Origin: Dyella sp. ASV21
GTDB lineage: Bacteria; Pseudomonadota; Gammaproteobacteria; Xanthomonadales; Rhodanobacteraceae
NCBI RefSeq assembly: GCF_016428975.1
Contig: NZ_JAELTT010000025.1
Coordinates: forward strand, 1-59,048
Direction: 5' to 3'
Length of the DNA stretch: 59,048 bases
The position numbers were made by a program, and so were the translations under genes. Below, one piece after another: positions 1-7,587 of the stretch (the stretch's first letter is position 1; each line of letters starts with the position of its first letter). The notes under the pieces were generated by a model. That model had not been told where the DNA came from. It saw nothing but the letters and a program-made list of their open reading frames with translations, and searched no databases.

Positions 1-58
1 CGCGCTCTGCCTCCCGCAGGATCGTGATGATCTGCTCTTCGGTGTGTCGCTTCTTCAT
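1..58 (-). CDS. IS3-family transposase OrfA, N-terminal fragment cut by the window edge
   Basis: Nineteen codons are visible, reading MKKRHTEEQIITILREAER. This is the typical opening of the helix-turn-helix OrfA of IS3-family elements, which binds the inverted repeats and is joined to OrfB by frameshifting. The start ATG (56-58 on the minus strand) has a GGAGAACC ribosome-binding site directly before it. Known from the family: the DDE catalytic part is in OrfB, which is outside the window. Confidence 0.75.
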   Translation of the reverse strand, partial: MKKRHTEEQIITILREAER

Positions 59-126
59 GGGTTCTCCTTGCCTGTTTAGGGTAGAGAACTCACCTTCAAA
101 GTGGCTACACGTTTCGTCTCAGGTCA
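1..126 (-). mobile_element. Right-hand end of an IS3-type insertion sequence (partial)
   Basis: The minus strand from 126 begins TGACCTGAGACG, the kind of terminal sequence seen in IS3 elements of the IS407 type. About 68 bases inside it comes the start of a transposase OrfA. The rest of the element lies left of the window, so the second inverted repeat and any target duplication cannot be checked. It sits 138 bases beyond the end of tniQ, inside or at the edge of the Tn7-like element. Confidence 0.6.
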
Positions 127-130
127 GCAC

Positions 131-155
131 CCCTACGTCGGCTCACGACGTAGGG
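131..155. repeat. Perfect 10-bp inverted repeat between the IS end and tniQ
   Basis: CCCTACGTCG, a 5-base loop, then CGACGTAGGG. Neither strand has a T-run after the stem, so it is not a standard intrinsic terminator. It lies downstream of the tns operon and just outside the IS end. It could be a terminator-like hairpin for tniQ or a protein-binding site; the sequence does not decide. Confidence 0.5.
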
Positions 156-264
156 TGTCGCTGATATACCTTGATGAGAGAGAGCCCACACGGCGAAGAC
201 CTCTCATCCGAAAAGGGCAAAAACGGTTGTCCACCACCCGCGTTAACGAGCGGGAGAATCAGCA

Positions 265-1311
265 CTACCAATCGTCCATGATCCGAAGCGCGGCCAATAC
301 AAGCCGGCGATCAGCGCGCTGCGCCGCAATCTCGGATGCCCATTCGACAGATCGACCCGGCGGGATCACCGCTCCGGTGGCGTACCTCAGCGCGGTACCC
401 AACAAGCCAAGCGTATGGGCAACGAGCAGCGTCACAGCGCGGCGGGCCTGGATGGCCGTCAGAATGGTCCCGAACTCACACCAGGTCGGATTCCGAAAGC
501 CGCGACGCTGCCGCCTAGCGTCGTAGCCCAGCACGCTATGTTGGTGAGGTGGGATATGAAGCCTCCCAGCCAAGCACGTTCGTGCCGGGTCGCTGGACGC
601 AAGAAAAAGCACCGCCAATTTAACCAGGATGCGTTCGCGTCGGAGCATGATCGCGGTGGCATCCCGTCGCGGGTCTCCCGTACCGTCCAGGCACCACGCT
701 TCCTCCACCTTGATCAATGCCTTCCAAAGCGCGTGATCGCCGTCATCACTCCCTGCCCGCCCTGCCCACAACTTCGCCTCGGCGAGATGACTGCTCATCC
801 AGCCCGGCAGTGAGGCCGAAGGCTCATAGGAAAGATGGAGCTCATGAGGGAGAAGGCGCTGGCCGCTGTAGGACATCTTTCCCCACTCAAACAATGGGGT
901 CAGGTGTCGCCGACAATGGGTCACCCACAATCGTCCCCAATCCAGACGGAAATACGGCGTGTACCCTGAGCGCCAGTCCTCCTCCATGCAAAGAGGACAA
1001 TAGGCGTAACGCAGGCCTGACGAGACCAAGGTACCCGATCGATCCCTGGGAACCGCGAGCGAGACAAGGTATTCCGCGTCCGTTCCGAAGGCGCGCGCCA
1101 TCGACTCCAGAAGTGGCAACGATACGAGCGTATCCAGCTCCTTGCTTCCCTTGGTATATCCCAGCTGTCGCAATAATTCGATCCTGCCGACACTCCACAG
1201 GCCAGCCACACGGTCGATGGCGGAAGAAAGCGACTCGTCGGGATGCGGTGCCATCGTTCGAAATCGTAGTTCGAATGGCACCCCTTGGATCTTAGAGGTC
1301 GTCATCGACAT
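265..1311 (-). CDS. tniQ: TniQ-family target-selection protein of a Tn7-like transposon
   Basis: 348 residues. TniQ/TnsD proteins choose the insertion site and pass it to the ATPase TnsC. The N-terminus has the family pattern PHPDESLSSAIDRVAG (residues 22-37), followed by a zinc-binding set C105-x2-C108 and C133-x2-H136 around a W/R-rich stretch. At 348 residues it is a short TniQ rather than a long TnsD with a large DNA-binding C-terminus. The start is supported by GGAGG eight bases upstream. It overlaps the end of tnsC by 20 bases and is the last gene of the operon. No second TniQ/TnsD gene is seen in the window, so its target is unknown. Confidence 0.88.
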   Translation of the reverse strand: MSMTTSKIQGVPFELRFRTMAPHPDESLSSAIDRVAGLWSVGRIELLRQLGYTKGSKELDTLVSLPLLESMARAFGTDAEYLVSLAVPRDRSGTLVSSGLRYAYCPLCMEEDWRSGYTPYFRLDWGRLWVTHCRRHLTPLFEWGKMSYSGQRLLPHELHLSYEPSASLPGWMSSHLAEAKLWAGRAGSDDGDHALWKALIKVEEAWCLDGTGDPRRDATAIMLRRERILVKLAVLFLASSDPARTCLAGRLHIPPHQHSVLGYDARRQRRGFRNPTWCEFGTILTAIQARRAVTLLVAHTLGLLGTALRYATGAVIPPGRSVEWASEIAAQRADRRLVLAALRIMDDW

Positions 1312-2230
1312 GATCGATCGCCTCCATATTGGGAATCGCCCTGGCAGCCTGCAGATCCCCTAACGTGATGCACTCGCTCCCCGACAAGATGGCTTCGACG
1401 GCCGCATGGCGAACAAGCGTCATCATGTCGTGCAAACTTCCGTCGGTCTCGTCGACGAGCAGTTCCATAATGTCCTTCGTTGCGAGATGGGAAGGACGCC
1501 GCAGCGGGAGGATGCGCGCCACGCTGGTTAACAACGCCGCTAACTCCGGGCCCACACTCCATGTCGGCAGCACCAAACGGTCAAAGCGCTTGTCCATGTG
1601 CTTATCGGAACGAAAAGCTTCAGCGGCGCCCTCCGTGCCCATAGCAATGATGGGCAACTGAACTTCGTTCATGATGTACTTCAGGCCATCGAGCGTACGC
1701 CGCTGTTCGTTGACGTTGCCTGCCAGGACATCCTGAACCTCATCGACAATCAGTCCGCGGCACTTGACCGCACGGAGCAAACGAAGCGCGGCCATCTCAC
1801 GATCGGCAGTGTGATGGGTGGCCTTCACGGGCCCGTTGAGAGCTTCAAGGATGCGGCCATAGACGGTTCGCATGTGACGCGCCCCGGTCATACAGATCAT
1901 GACGATGGGCTCGTCATCCGAATCCGCAGACGCGGGGTACGACCGCTTGATCAGATTAGCCAGCGTCGTCTTGCCGGCACCCACGGGACCAGTCACCAAC
2001 AAACCGGTGGTTCGCGTGCGGCGCGGACCTTCCAGCAACCAGCGAGCGACATTTAAGCCCTGGGCGACCGCAGCGTGACGGATGACCCAGTCTCCCCGGA
2101 TGATTTCGATGCGCGTCGTTCCGTTTTGGGCGGCCGCTTCCCTGGCGCGCGGGACCAGGTGTTCAAAGATCTGCGGTGCCTCGTTGCTGGGGGACGACTC
2201 GTTTGAAGCATCATTCGGCATATGGTTCAT
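1292..2230 (-). CDS. tnsC: TnsC/TniB-type AAA+ ATPase of a Tn7-like transposon
   Basis: 312 residues from the chosen ATG. This ATPase forms a filament on DNA, bridges the target selector TniQ and the transposase, and gives target immunity. Walker A is GPVGAGKTT (residues 81-89). Walker B is LIVDEVQD, with D163 and E164. A longer reading frame runs upstream, but the ATG at 2230 has GGAG eight bases before it and begins 5 bases after the tnsB stop, so coupling to tnsB is likely. A second ATG at 2221 is possible. Immediate neighbours tnsB and tniQ fix the identity. Confidence 0.88.
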   Translation of the reverse strand: MNHMPNDASNESSPSNEAPQIFEHLVPRAREAAAQNGTTRIEIIRGDWVIRHAAVAQGLNVARWLLEGPRRTRTTGLLVTGPVGAGKTTLANLIKRSYPASADSDDEPIVMICMTGARHMRTVYGRILEALNGPVKATHHTADREMAALRLLRAVKCRGLIVDEVQDVLAGNVNEQRRTLDGLKYIMNEVQLPIIAMGTEGAAEAFRSDKHMDKRFDRLVLPTWSVGPELAALLTSVARILPLRRPSHLATKDIMELLVDETDGSLHDMMTLVRHAAVEAILSGSECITLGDLQAARAIPNMEAIDHVDDDL

Positions 2231-2234
2231 GGCA

Positions 2235-4085
2235 TTAACTCCACAGTTCGCCGTCATAGACGGACGGCGTGGCGACCGGCTTGGTCGCAGGCATCGGAAG
2301 GAAGGCAGTTTCACGAGTGGGCGTCACCGACGCGGGGCCAGACCAGCGGGAGGCAGGCGGCGTCTGCTGCCGCGAGGTGGCCGCCCGCTTGGCGGCACGG
2401 GCCTTACGGGTCGCCTTCGTCGAGTTGTCGATCATGGCCCGACGTTCGACCAACCCACCATCGCTCAACGCCAAGAGTGCAGGATCCTGAGAAAGCTTGG
2501 ATCGCTCGCCACGATCAGCCCGCCACTCGGCCAGAGACATTTCGGGAATGCCAGGCGTGATGGCCTCGGCGCGGACGACCTGACCCGACGGTGCGCGCAG
2601 GTATGCGTAACGAATGTCACGCGGGTCGTAATGGACGAAATGCTTTTCGCCATCGCCGATCCACTCACTCAAGGAGGGGTGCCAGTAGCGCACGGCGTTT
2701 ACGTGCACACCATCGCGCTGTACCACACGCAGCTCACCCGGAAGAAAGGCCAGAAGAACTTCAAAATCCGTCCAATGCCCGGCCAAAATCCGCGGCATTC
2801 CCTGCTTTTCGCAGAGTGCGAGCCACTCTTTCAGAGGCGGAGCCTTCAATACCCGATGCTTGCGGGCGTGGTACTGCGTGACGATTTCATTGACAAACCA
2901 ACGCCGGAATTCGCTCAGCGTCATGACCGCTTTGGCTTCCGAGTCGTAATCTCCTCGCGCCTGGACATTTCGGTGCGTGGTCCCCGGCAGCAGCCGACAC
3001 TTGCCCATCATCGTGCCGATAAAACGTTCGATGATCCCGCCATAGTGGGGGCTGCCCACTGGGCGGTACAGCAGGTCGGTGCCGATGGCCTGACAGCCAC
3101 GTATCAATGCCTTCGAATGAAAGTCCTTACCGTTGTCGACGTAGATGACCCGAGGGCATCCGTAGGCGGGCCACGGCGCCTCGATCCTCAGCCAAGCAAG
3201 GAACTCCTGCTTGGGCAGCAGCATGTTCAACACACAGAGCGCGACCGCCGTAGCGGAGGGAGGATCGAAGCTAATGTGGACGCCCACGACCATTCGGGAT
3301 CGCACATCGATCGCAAGCGTTACCCAGGGACGTCCCAGCACCGTGCGATGTTCATCGTCACTGCACAGGATCACATCGGCCAACGTATGGTCGATCTGGA
3401 CACAGTCCATGAGCGCCTCATGCAGGGTCGATCCCGGCATGGCCTGGAGCTTATATTTCGCATGCTTCGGCCCCTTACGAGCCTTAAGCACGTCACGGGC
3501 ATCCTTACGTTCGATGCGACGCCGGATGGTACGGTCGACCGGAGGACTCAACCCTTGTTGGCGACATAGCGCGCGAATTTCTTCGCCGACTTCGTGGAGC
3601 GAAGGCTGATTCTCCGTGAGATAGACCTCTTCTAGGACGGCATCGATGATGGTCTCCACCGCAGGCGCGATCATCGAATGCCCCTGTGGCCGACCACCCG
3701 CGGCGGGGATGAGAGCCTGCGGATGATTTACCTCCTTCATCCGGGCGACGTCCCGCCGCAGGGTTCGTGCGGATAAGCCCAGTGCCCGCGCCGCAGCCTC
3801 GACGATGGCATTCGTCAAAGGCTCTGCCTGATCGATGAGCCGACGCGCAGTATCAGCGCGCGAACACGCGGCGGCCCAAACCTTGCCATCAAGCTGAATC
3901 GCCGGGATGACCAGCGACCGAACATCGGCAGGACGCTGCACTTCACTCTGCGGCACCTGATGAAGCACGTTCGATGGGTCGTCCACGACACGCAACGTCA
4001 CGTTGCCCGCGTACTCCCCTTCCACGATTTCCACCTGGGCTCCCTGCCATAGGGCAGCATCGCCACGCTTCCACTCGCCGCTCAT
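2235..4085 (-). CDS. tnsB: TnsB/TniA DDE transposase
   Basis: 616 residues. This is the retroviral-integrase-fold transposase that binds transposon ends and joins the 3' strands to target DNA. The catalytic triad is visible as D232 (QIDHT), D317 (YVDNGKDF) and E353 (GIIERF). N-terminal helix-turn-helix regions for end binding lie around residues 85-200, including the LGLSARTLRRDVARM helix. A Mu-type C-terminal beta-barrel and a basic, Ala-rich tail follow. Its ATG overlaps the TGA of tnsA as ATGA (4082-4085), so the two subunits of the transposase are translated together. The size is slightly below that of Tn7 TnsB. Confidence 0.92.
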   Translation of the reverse strand: MSGEWKRGDAALWQGAQVEIVEGEYAGNVTLRVVDDPSNVLHQVPQSEVQRPADVRSLVIPAIQLDGKVWAAACSRADTARRLIDQAEPLTNAIVEAAARALGLSARTLRRDVARMKEVNHPQALIPAAGGRPQGHSMIAPAVETIIDAVLEEVYLTENQPSLHEVGEEIRALCRQQGLSPPVDRTIRRRIERKDARDVLKARKGPKHAKYKLQAMPGSTLHEALMDCVQIDHTLADVILCSDDEHRTVLGRPWVTLAIDVRSRMVVGVHISFDPPSATAVALCVLNMLLPKQEFLAWLRIEAPWPAYGCPRVIYVDNGKDFHSKALIRGCQAIGTDLLYRPVGSPHYGGIIERFIGTMMGKCRLLPGTTHRNVQARGDYDSEAKAVMTLSEFRRWFVNEIVTQYHARKHRVLKAPPLKEWLALCEKQGMPRILAGHWTDFEVLLAFLPGELRVVQRDGVHVNAVRYWHPSLSEWIGDGEKHFVHYDPRDIRYAYLRAPSGQVVRAEAITPGIPEMSLAEWRADRGERSKLSQDPALLALSDGGLVERRAMIDNSTKATRKARAAKRAATSRQQTPPASRWSGPASVTPTRETAFLPMPATKPVATPSVYDGELWS

Positions 4086-4588
4086 GGCTCTTCTCCTTGA
4101 GCCGTACGCGAGGAAAGCAGAATCAACGGACGTCCCGTTGCCGCACGGATGACATCACGCATCGCCTCCCAGACGGCCTGGGCCAGGCGCTCTCGCCCAA
4201 AGGGCTTTACTTCCACGAGGCAACGCGACTCGGCGCCCATCGCCTGCAAATCCACAGGCACGGACGAAAAGGTCACCGCCAGATCCGGCGTGTAGCGACG
4301 CACCCGCCCGCGCCACTCGTACCAGACCGTTAGGGGCTGGCTGATGATGTCCCGGCATTCTGGACGCGCAACCAATGCGTGAACGACGCGTGCTTCTTCG
4401 GCACTCTCCACGCGAACGGAAGGAGCCCCCGGCCAAGTGACCGCGTAGCCGCCGTGATGACGCCCATAAGACAAGGGAACGCGGCGGAATCCTGATTGAA
4501 CAGAGATGAGTTTGGGCCGGGGTTCCGGGCGCATCGTGGCGACCGCCAAAGACGCCGGCGGTCGATGTGTAAATGCAAGGGTCTTCAT
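4082..4588 (-). CDS. tnsA: TnsA-like endonuclease of a Tn7-like transposon
   Basis: 168 residues. TnsA cuts the 5' strands at transposon ends so that the element moves by cut-and-paste; elements lacking it form cointegrates. The restriction-enzyme-like core is visible as acidic residues at about 64-65 (SAEEARV), D102 in YTPDLAV and E126-x-K128 in CLVEVK. It lacks the long C-terminal winged-helix region of Tn7 TnsA and is short for the family. The ATG at 4588 has GAGGAA about nine bases upstream; a TTG two codons earlier is a weaker alternative. First gene of the operon. Confidence 0.85.
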   Translation of the reverse strand: MKTLAFTHRPPASLAVATMRPEPRPKLISVQSGFRRVPLSYGRHHGGYAVTWPGAPSVRVESAEEARVVHALVARPECRDIISQPLTVWYEWRGRVRRYTPDLAVTFSSVPVDLQAMGAESRCLVEVKPFGRERLAQAVWEAMRDVIRAATGRPLILLSSRTAQGEEP

Positions 4589-4629
4589 TTTCAATTTCCT
4601 CAGTGACGCCCACAGGGGGCGATAGCTGA

Positions 4630-4787
4630 GGCCTACTGCAGCTCGATAGGCCGCACTTGCCCGAACGGTGCAGGAGTTGCACCGGTATGGGCTTGTGGTA
4701 GCCTAAGAGAGTCAGGAGTCGAAGTCTGACCTCGTCTGCAAAGACGAAATAGGCCCAAGGGTGTTCAAGCGCCCTTGGGCTTTTTTT
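4630..4787 (+). ncRNA. Putative structured small RNA (six consecutive hairpins ending in a terminator)
   Basis: Six stems follow each other on the plus strand: GGCCTA/TAGGCC (4630-4652); CGGTGCA/TGCACCG with loop GGAGT (4666-4684); GGCT/AGCC (4690-4703); GTCAG/CTGAC (4711-4730); TCGTCT/AGACGA closed by a GCAA (GNRA-type) tetraloop (4732-4747); and an intrinsic terminator (4753-4787). No reading frame explains them. The RNA would be divergent from tnsA. I do not recognise the family. It could also be the leader or terminator of a lost gene. The promoter was not identified. Confidence 0.4.
4753..4787 (+). terminator. Intrinsic terminator
   Basis: The stem GCCCAAGGG (4753-4761) pairs with CCCTTGGGC (4772-4780), extendable inward by a G-T and a G-C pair around the loop TTCAAG. 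It is followed by seven T residues on the plus strand only. No plus-strand protein gene ends here, which supports a non-coding transcript upstream. Confidence 0.85.
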
Positions 4788-4997
4788 CGCCCAGGCCTCA
4801 TTAGTGGTGAAACACGTTTCGTCAGCTAGGTGGGCTTTCTCTCCTCCTTTCTACGGTTGGCAACAAACCCGGGCACCGCCCGGAATTCCTGACATGGCAC
4901 CTCAACAAAAGGTGCGGTTTCGAATCGAAATCTCGGCCAACGTCGGGCTATTCATTGGCCTCCTGCAACACGTGCCAGCGCATCTCGCGCACGCCTT

Positions 4998-5252
4998 TCA
5001 CGGGCTCGAATCCTCGGCATCCGATATCGCACTTGCGGACGCGCGCGTCTTGTGAAACAGCGCCACGTCTTCGGCGCGGGCGAACCATCCACGTGACTGA
5101 CCCGGCACCGGGTAAAGCCGAATACCGGCCCGTCCGGCCTGAACAGCCCGCTGGAACGCGCGTGCGTTCTTGAATCCCAGCGCCTTCCAGAGGGCGGATC
5201 CCTGCAGGGTCGCAATGGCGAGCCTTTCCTTCGGCGGACGACGCTGGCTCAT
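4998..5252 (-). CDS. Small unknown protein, possibly DNA-binding
   Basis: 84 residues, beginning MSQRRPPKERLAIATLQGSAL. GGAGG five bases before the ATG decides this start over one ten codons upstream. The middle (ALWKALGFKNARAFQRAVQ, then RLYPVPGQSRGWFARAEDVALF) has the feel of a short helix-turn-helix or excisionase-like protein, with a helix, a strand-turn-strand and an 'AREDVA' helix. That is inference by eye. It is divergent from the 421-residue protein; the 107 bases between them hold an 18-bp imperfect palindrome, so it may be the local repressor. Confidence 0.5.
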   Translation of the reverse strand: MSQRRPPKERLAIATLQGSALWKALGFKNARAFQRAVQAGRAGIRLYPVPGQSRGWFARAEDVALFHKTRASASAISDAEDSSP

Positions 5253-5330
5253 GAGGCCTCCAAAAATGCAGCCGTGTCGCACGACCGGCCAAGGGGACTC
5301 ATTAGCGCACGTCCAGGAGGCGTGGCCTAT

Positions 5331-5348
5331 TCGGTCATATTTGGCCGA
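5331..5348. promoter_or_regulatory. Imperfect palindrome in a divergent promoter region
   Basis: TCGGTCA-TATT-TGGCCGA, arms matching at six of seven positions. It lies 11 bases before the ATG of the 421-residue protein and between two divergent genes, a usual place for an operator. No protein has been shown to bind it. Confidence 0.35.
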
Positions 5349-5359
5349 TACTCCGCTCC

Positions 5360-6625
5360 ATGAAAACCAAAAAAACCACAGGACCGGGGCATCCCCCGAC
5401 TGACGTCGCCAGCCGACTGCGCAATTGGGCGTGGTACTGGACCGTCAAGCAGGCCACCGGCTGCTCGGATGAGCGACTGGACGAGCTTTATCTACCGGAG
5501 AGCCCGAAGGGGAACCGAAGGCGCTTCTTTCAGCGGGTTCGTAGCGTGGGTAGCGACCCCACAAGGCTACGAGGCGACCTCGATGGCATCTCGGTGTTTC
5601 AGCGAATTCATGACGGGAGCGGTGCGCCGGCGCTACAAGCAGCGGAACGCGATTTCAAATCGTGGCTGTGGATCATGCTGACCCAGCCCGCGATCCGCAT
5701 TGAAGATCATCAACAATTCATCAACCAACTGTTGGCTGAGCGTGGCTGGTACCGGCTGCGTGACGAAGACCGCCGGATCGTCGCGACCTTCATGGCGGGC
5801 GATCCCGCGTTTGGTGGTACAGACGGCCGCGATCACGTGTACAGCGCGATGCTTAGCTACCTGGAAACCCACCCGACGGCCGATCATGTCGCGCTGCTGG
5901 CAGCACTGTTCCGAGAGGCTATGACTGAGGTTGCCCTTACCCAAGCCATATCGCTTCGGTCATCGCTTCAAAAATGCGCACGCGACTGGGCCCAATCTCT
6001 TGGCATGCCGGATGTGCATCGCCGACTTCTGGTACATCTCATTGAACAACGTCTGGTCCATCGGCGTTGGTTGACAACCGATCTGGCTTTGAAGACCTAC
6101 GGGTCGCAGCGACGTTACGTTCAAGCACTCATGGACACACACCTGGCATCCCTTGCCGACCGGCCTTCTATGTCCCATGCGCGCGCACCTATCGTCAGGC
6201 GATCGCCACGCATCGCGTGGATGGATGCTCACAGACATGTGCTCGCGCCCATCGTCGAAAAGCTTGAAGGTCCAGCAGCCCTTGGCGCTTGGACTCCAGG
6301 CGATCCGGATCTTCACGACATTATGGTCAATGACCAGGAGGCGCTGCAGGCGTTCTGGCGTATGCAAGAAGAAGCGCACCGAGCATGGCAGAACCTCGCG
6401 CGCCATGCTTTCAAAATCGCATCTCCGCCACCACAAGACATGCGCTACTGCCTACCGGTCGAACCCGGCTCGCAGTACCGCAACGACAATAGACCACTTC
6501 CCTACCTCGACGATGGTCATCTGGACACGCAGGCAAGGCGAAAAAAGCGACTAGCTCCCGAGCCCAGCTGGAGGCACGGTGATGCGCCACCGCCACTGAA
6601 GGCGAAGAAGCGGAGCAAAAAGTGA
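5360..6625 (+). CDS. Unknown 421-residue soluble protein of the island
   Basis: I do not recognise a family. The N-terminus has a conserved-looking block of Trp and aromatic residues (RLRNWAWYWTVKQATGC, about residues 19-35). The body is helical with many charged residues, and the C-terminal 25 residues are Lys/Arg-rich (ending KAKKRSKK), as in a nucleic-acid-binding tail. No signal peptide, membrane segment or nucleotide-binding motif is seen. It is transcribed away from tnsA and from the small protein at 4998-5252. Its place between transposition genes and defence genes suggests island cargo, either a defence component or an accessory of the element. Confidence 0.6.
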   Translation: MKTKKTTGPGHPPTDVASRLRNWAWYWTVKQATGCSDERLDELYLPESPKGNRRRFFQRVRSVGSDPTRLRGDLDGISVFQRIHDGSGAPALQAAERDFKSWLWIMLTQPAIRIEDHQQFINQLLAERGWYRLRDEDRRIVATFMAGDPAFGGTDGRDHVYSAMLSYLETHPTADHVALLAALFREAMTEVALTQAISLRSSLQKCARDWAQSLGMPDVHRRLLVHLIEQRLVHRRWLTTDLALKTYGSQRRYVQALMDTHLASLADRPSMSHARAPIVRRSPRIAWMDAHRHVLAPIVEKLEGPAALGAWTPGDPDLHDIMVNDQEALQAFWRMQEEAHRAWQNLARHAFKIASPPPQDMRYCLPVEPGSQYRNDNRPLPYLDDGHLDTQARRKKRLAPEPSWRHGDAPPPLKAKKRSKK

Positions 6626-6683
6626 CGAATACATCCAATCCCGGCGTGCATGGCAAGCCTTGCCCACGTCGTCGGCCGCCCGA

Positions 6684-7394
6684 CTATCGGCTCTTGTAGT
6701 TTGGCGGTGGATTTCCCGGATACCAAAGACCTAGGCCGTAGTAGTCCCGCCCCTCGACCGATTGCACGATTACCTGTGCGGCAGCGTTCCGATGATCACT
6801 CATTGGAGCACCAATCTCGCTGAGCCCATGTGCCTTAGCGAAAACCCGCCAATCTTCGAATGTCGACCAGCTTCCCTGCATCACTAGTTTCCGACTGCTC
6901 TCCTCGAACGGTATGGGAACATCGACCTCTACCCTAGCGCTCCCGCGCGCCCCGATGAAAATCGGCCTTGCAGGCTCCTGGCCAGCCTCAAAAGTGCCCA
7001 GACTATTCGCCATGTTCTGATCAGTTATCCCTTCGGAATAAGGGGGCAGGACCGATACGGAATTCGACGACAGGTTGTTTATGTCCACTGCCCAGCGCGA
7101 CATGATCAAGGGGATCCCATAACCTTTCTCTATTCGCTCGTTCCCATAGACTCTACTCACCGAGACCGCTATGCGCTCTTCGGACTGCGAAGCTGCAACA
7201 GAGCTATTGTGACAACTGACTAGGGACACACAAAGGCTGACGATCGCCAGGACGGGGGTCACGATTCCGATGAGTGCCTTCCCTTCACTCTCGTGCCACT
7301 GTCCAAGTCGTCGAGCCAATGAGAGCTTTTCAAGATCGACGCGATTCTGGGCCGAAACTGATTTCGGCGCCTTACCAGTACGCTTCCTTGCCAT
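6684..7394 (-). CDS. Unknown membrane-anchored protein, one transmembrane helix
   Basis: 236 residues. There is a basic N-terminus (MARKRTGKAPK), a hydrophobic helix at about residues 42-60 (LIGIVTPVLAIVSLCVSLVS), then a soluble domain of about 170 residues ending in YYGLGLWYPGNPPP. No known motif is visible. Base composition is noticeably more AT-rich than in the neighbours, suggesting a separate origin. It is divergent from the phosphatase fusion, with 193 bases between the starts. A sensor or an effector anchored in the inner membrane is possible; nothing in the sequence decides. Confidence 0.6.
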   Translation of the reverse strand: MARKRTGKAPKSVSAQNRVDLEKLSLARRLGQWHESEGKALIGIVTPVLAIVSLCVSLVSCHNSSVAASQSEERIAVSVSRVYGNERIEKGYGIPLIMSRWAVDINNLSSNSVSVLPPYSEGITDQNMANSLGTFEAGQEPARPIFIGARGSARVEVDVPIPFEESSRKLVMQGSWSTFEDWRVFAKAHGLSEIGAPMSDHRNAAAQVIVQSVEGRDYYGLGLWYPGNPPPNYKSR

Positions 7395-7587
7395 GCCTGC
7401 CTAATCGCTGTTTGTAGTAAGCCTTATCGGCGCTGGAGCCGCAGGCTTGATAGCAAGCAATATCATCCAACACCAATCAATAGTGGTCGACTCTTTCCGA
7501 CGTCGAATCGGTGGTCGCAAGCCGCCATCGCACTCTGTGAGATCAGCCAACGCGACACTACCGGCCCCGGGAATAGAGGGCATCGCT

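Noticed and set aside
2082-3569. 495-codon frame opposite tnsB
   Set aside because: The minus strand carries a clear DDE transposase with all catalytic residues; the opposite frame is a GC-rich shadow.
4666-4726. Hairpin array considered as a CsrA/RsmA-binding RNA
   Set aside because: Only one loop carries a good GGA; known CsrB/RsmY-type RNAs have many.
4894-5055. Plus-strand frame of 53 codons starting at an ATG (MAPQQKVRFRIEISANVGLF)
   Set aside because: It overlaps the better supported minus-strand gene 4998-5252, has no clear ribosome-binding site and matches no family I know. It cannot be excluded as a small protein.
7447-7587. Longer N-terminus for the phosphatase fusion from a TTG
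   Set aside because: The extra residues are unlike the family, and the ATG at 7588 has a good ribosome-binding site.
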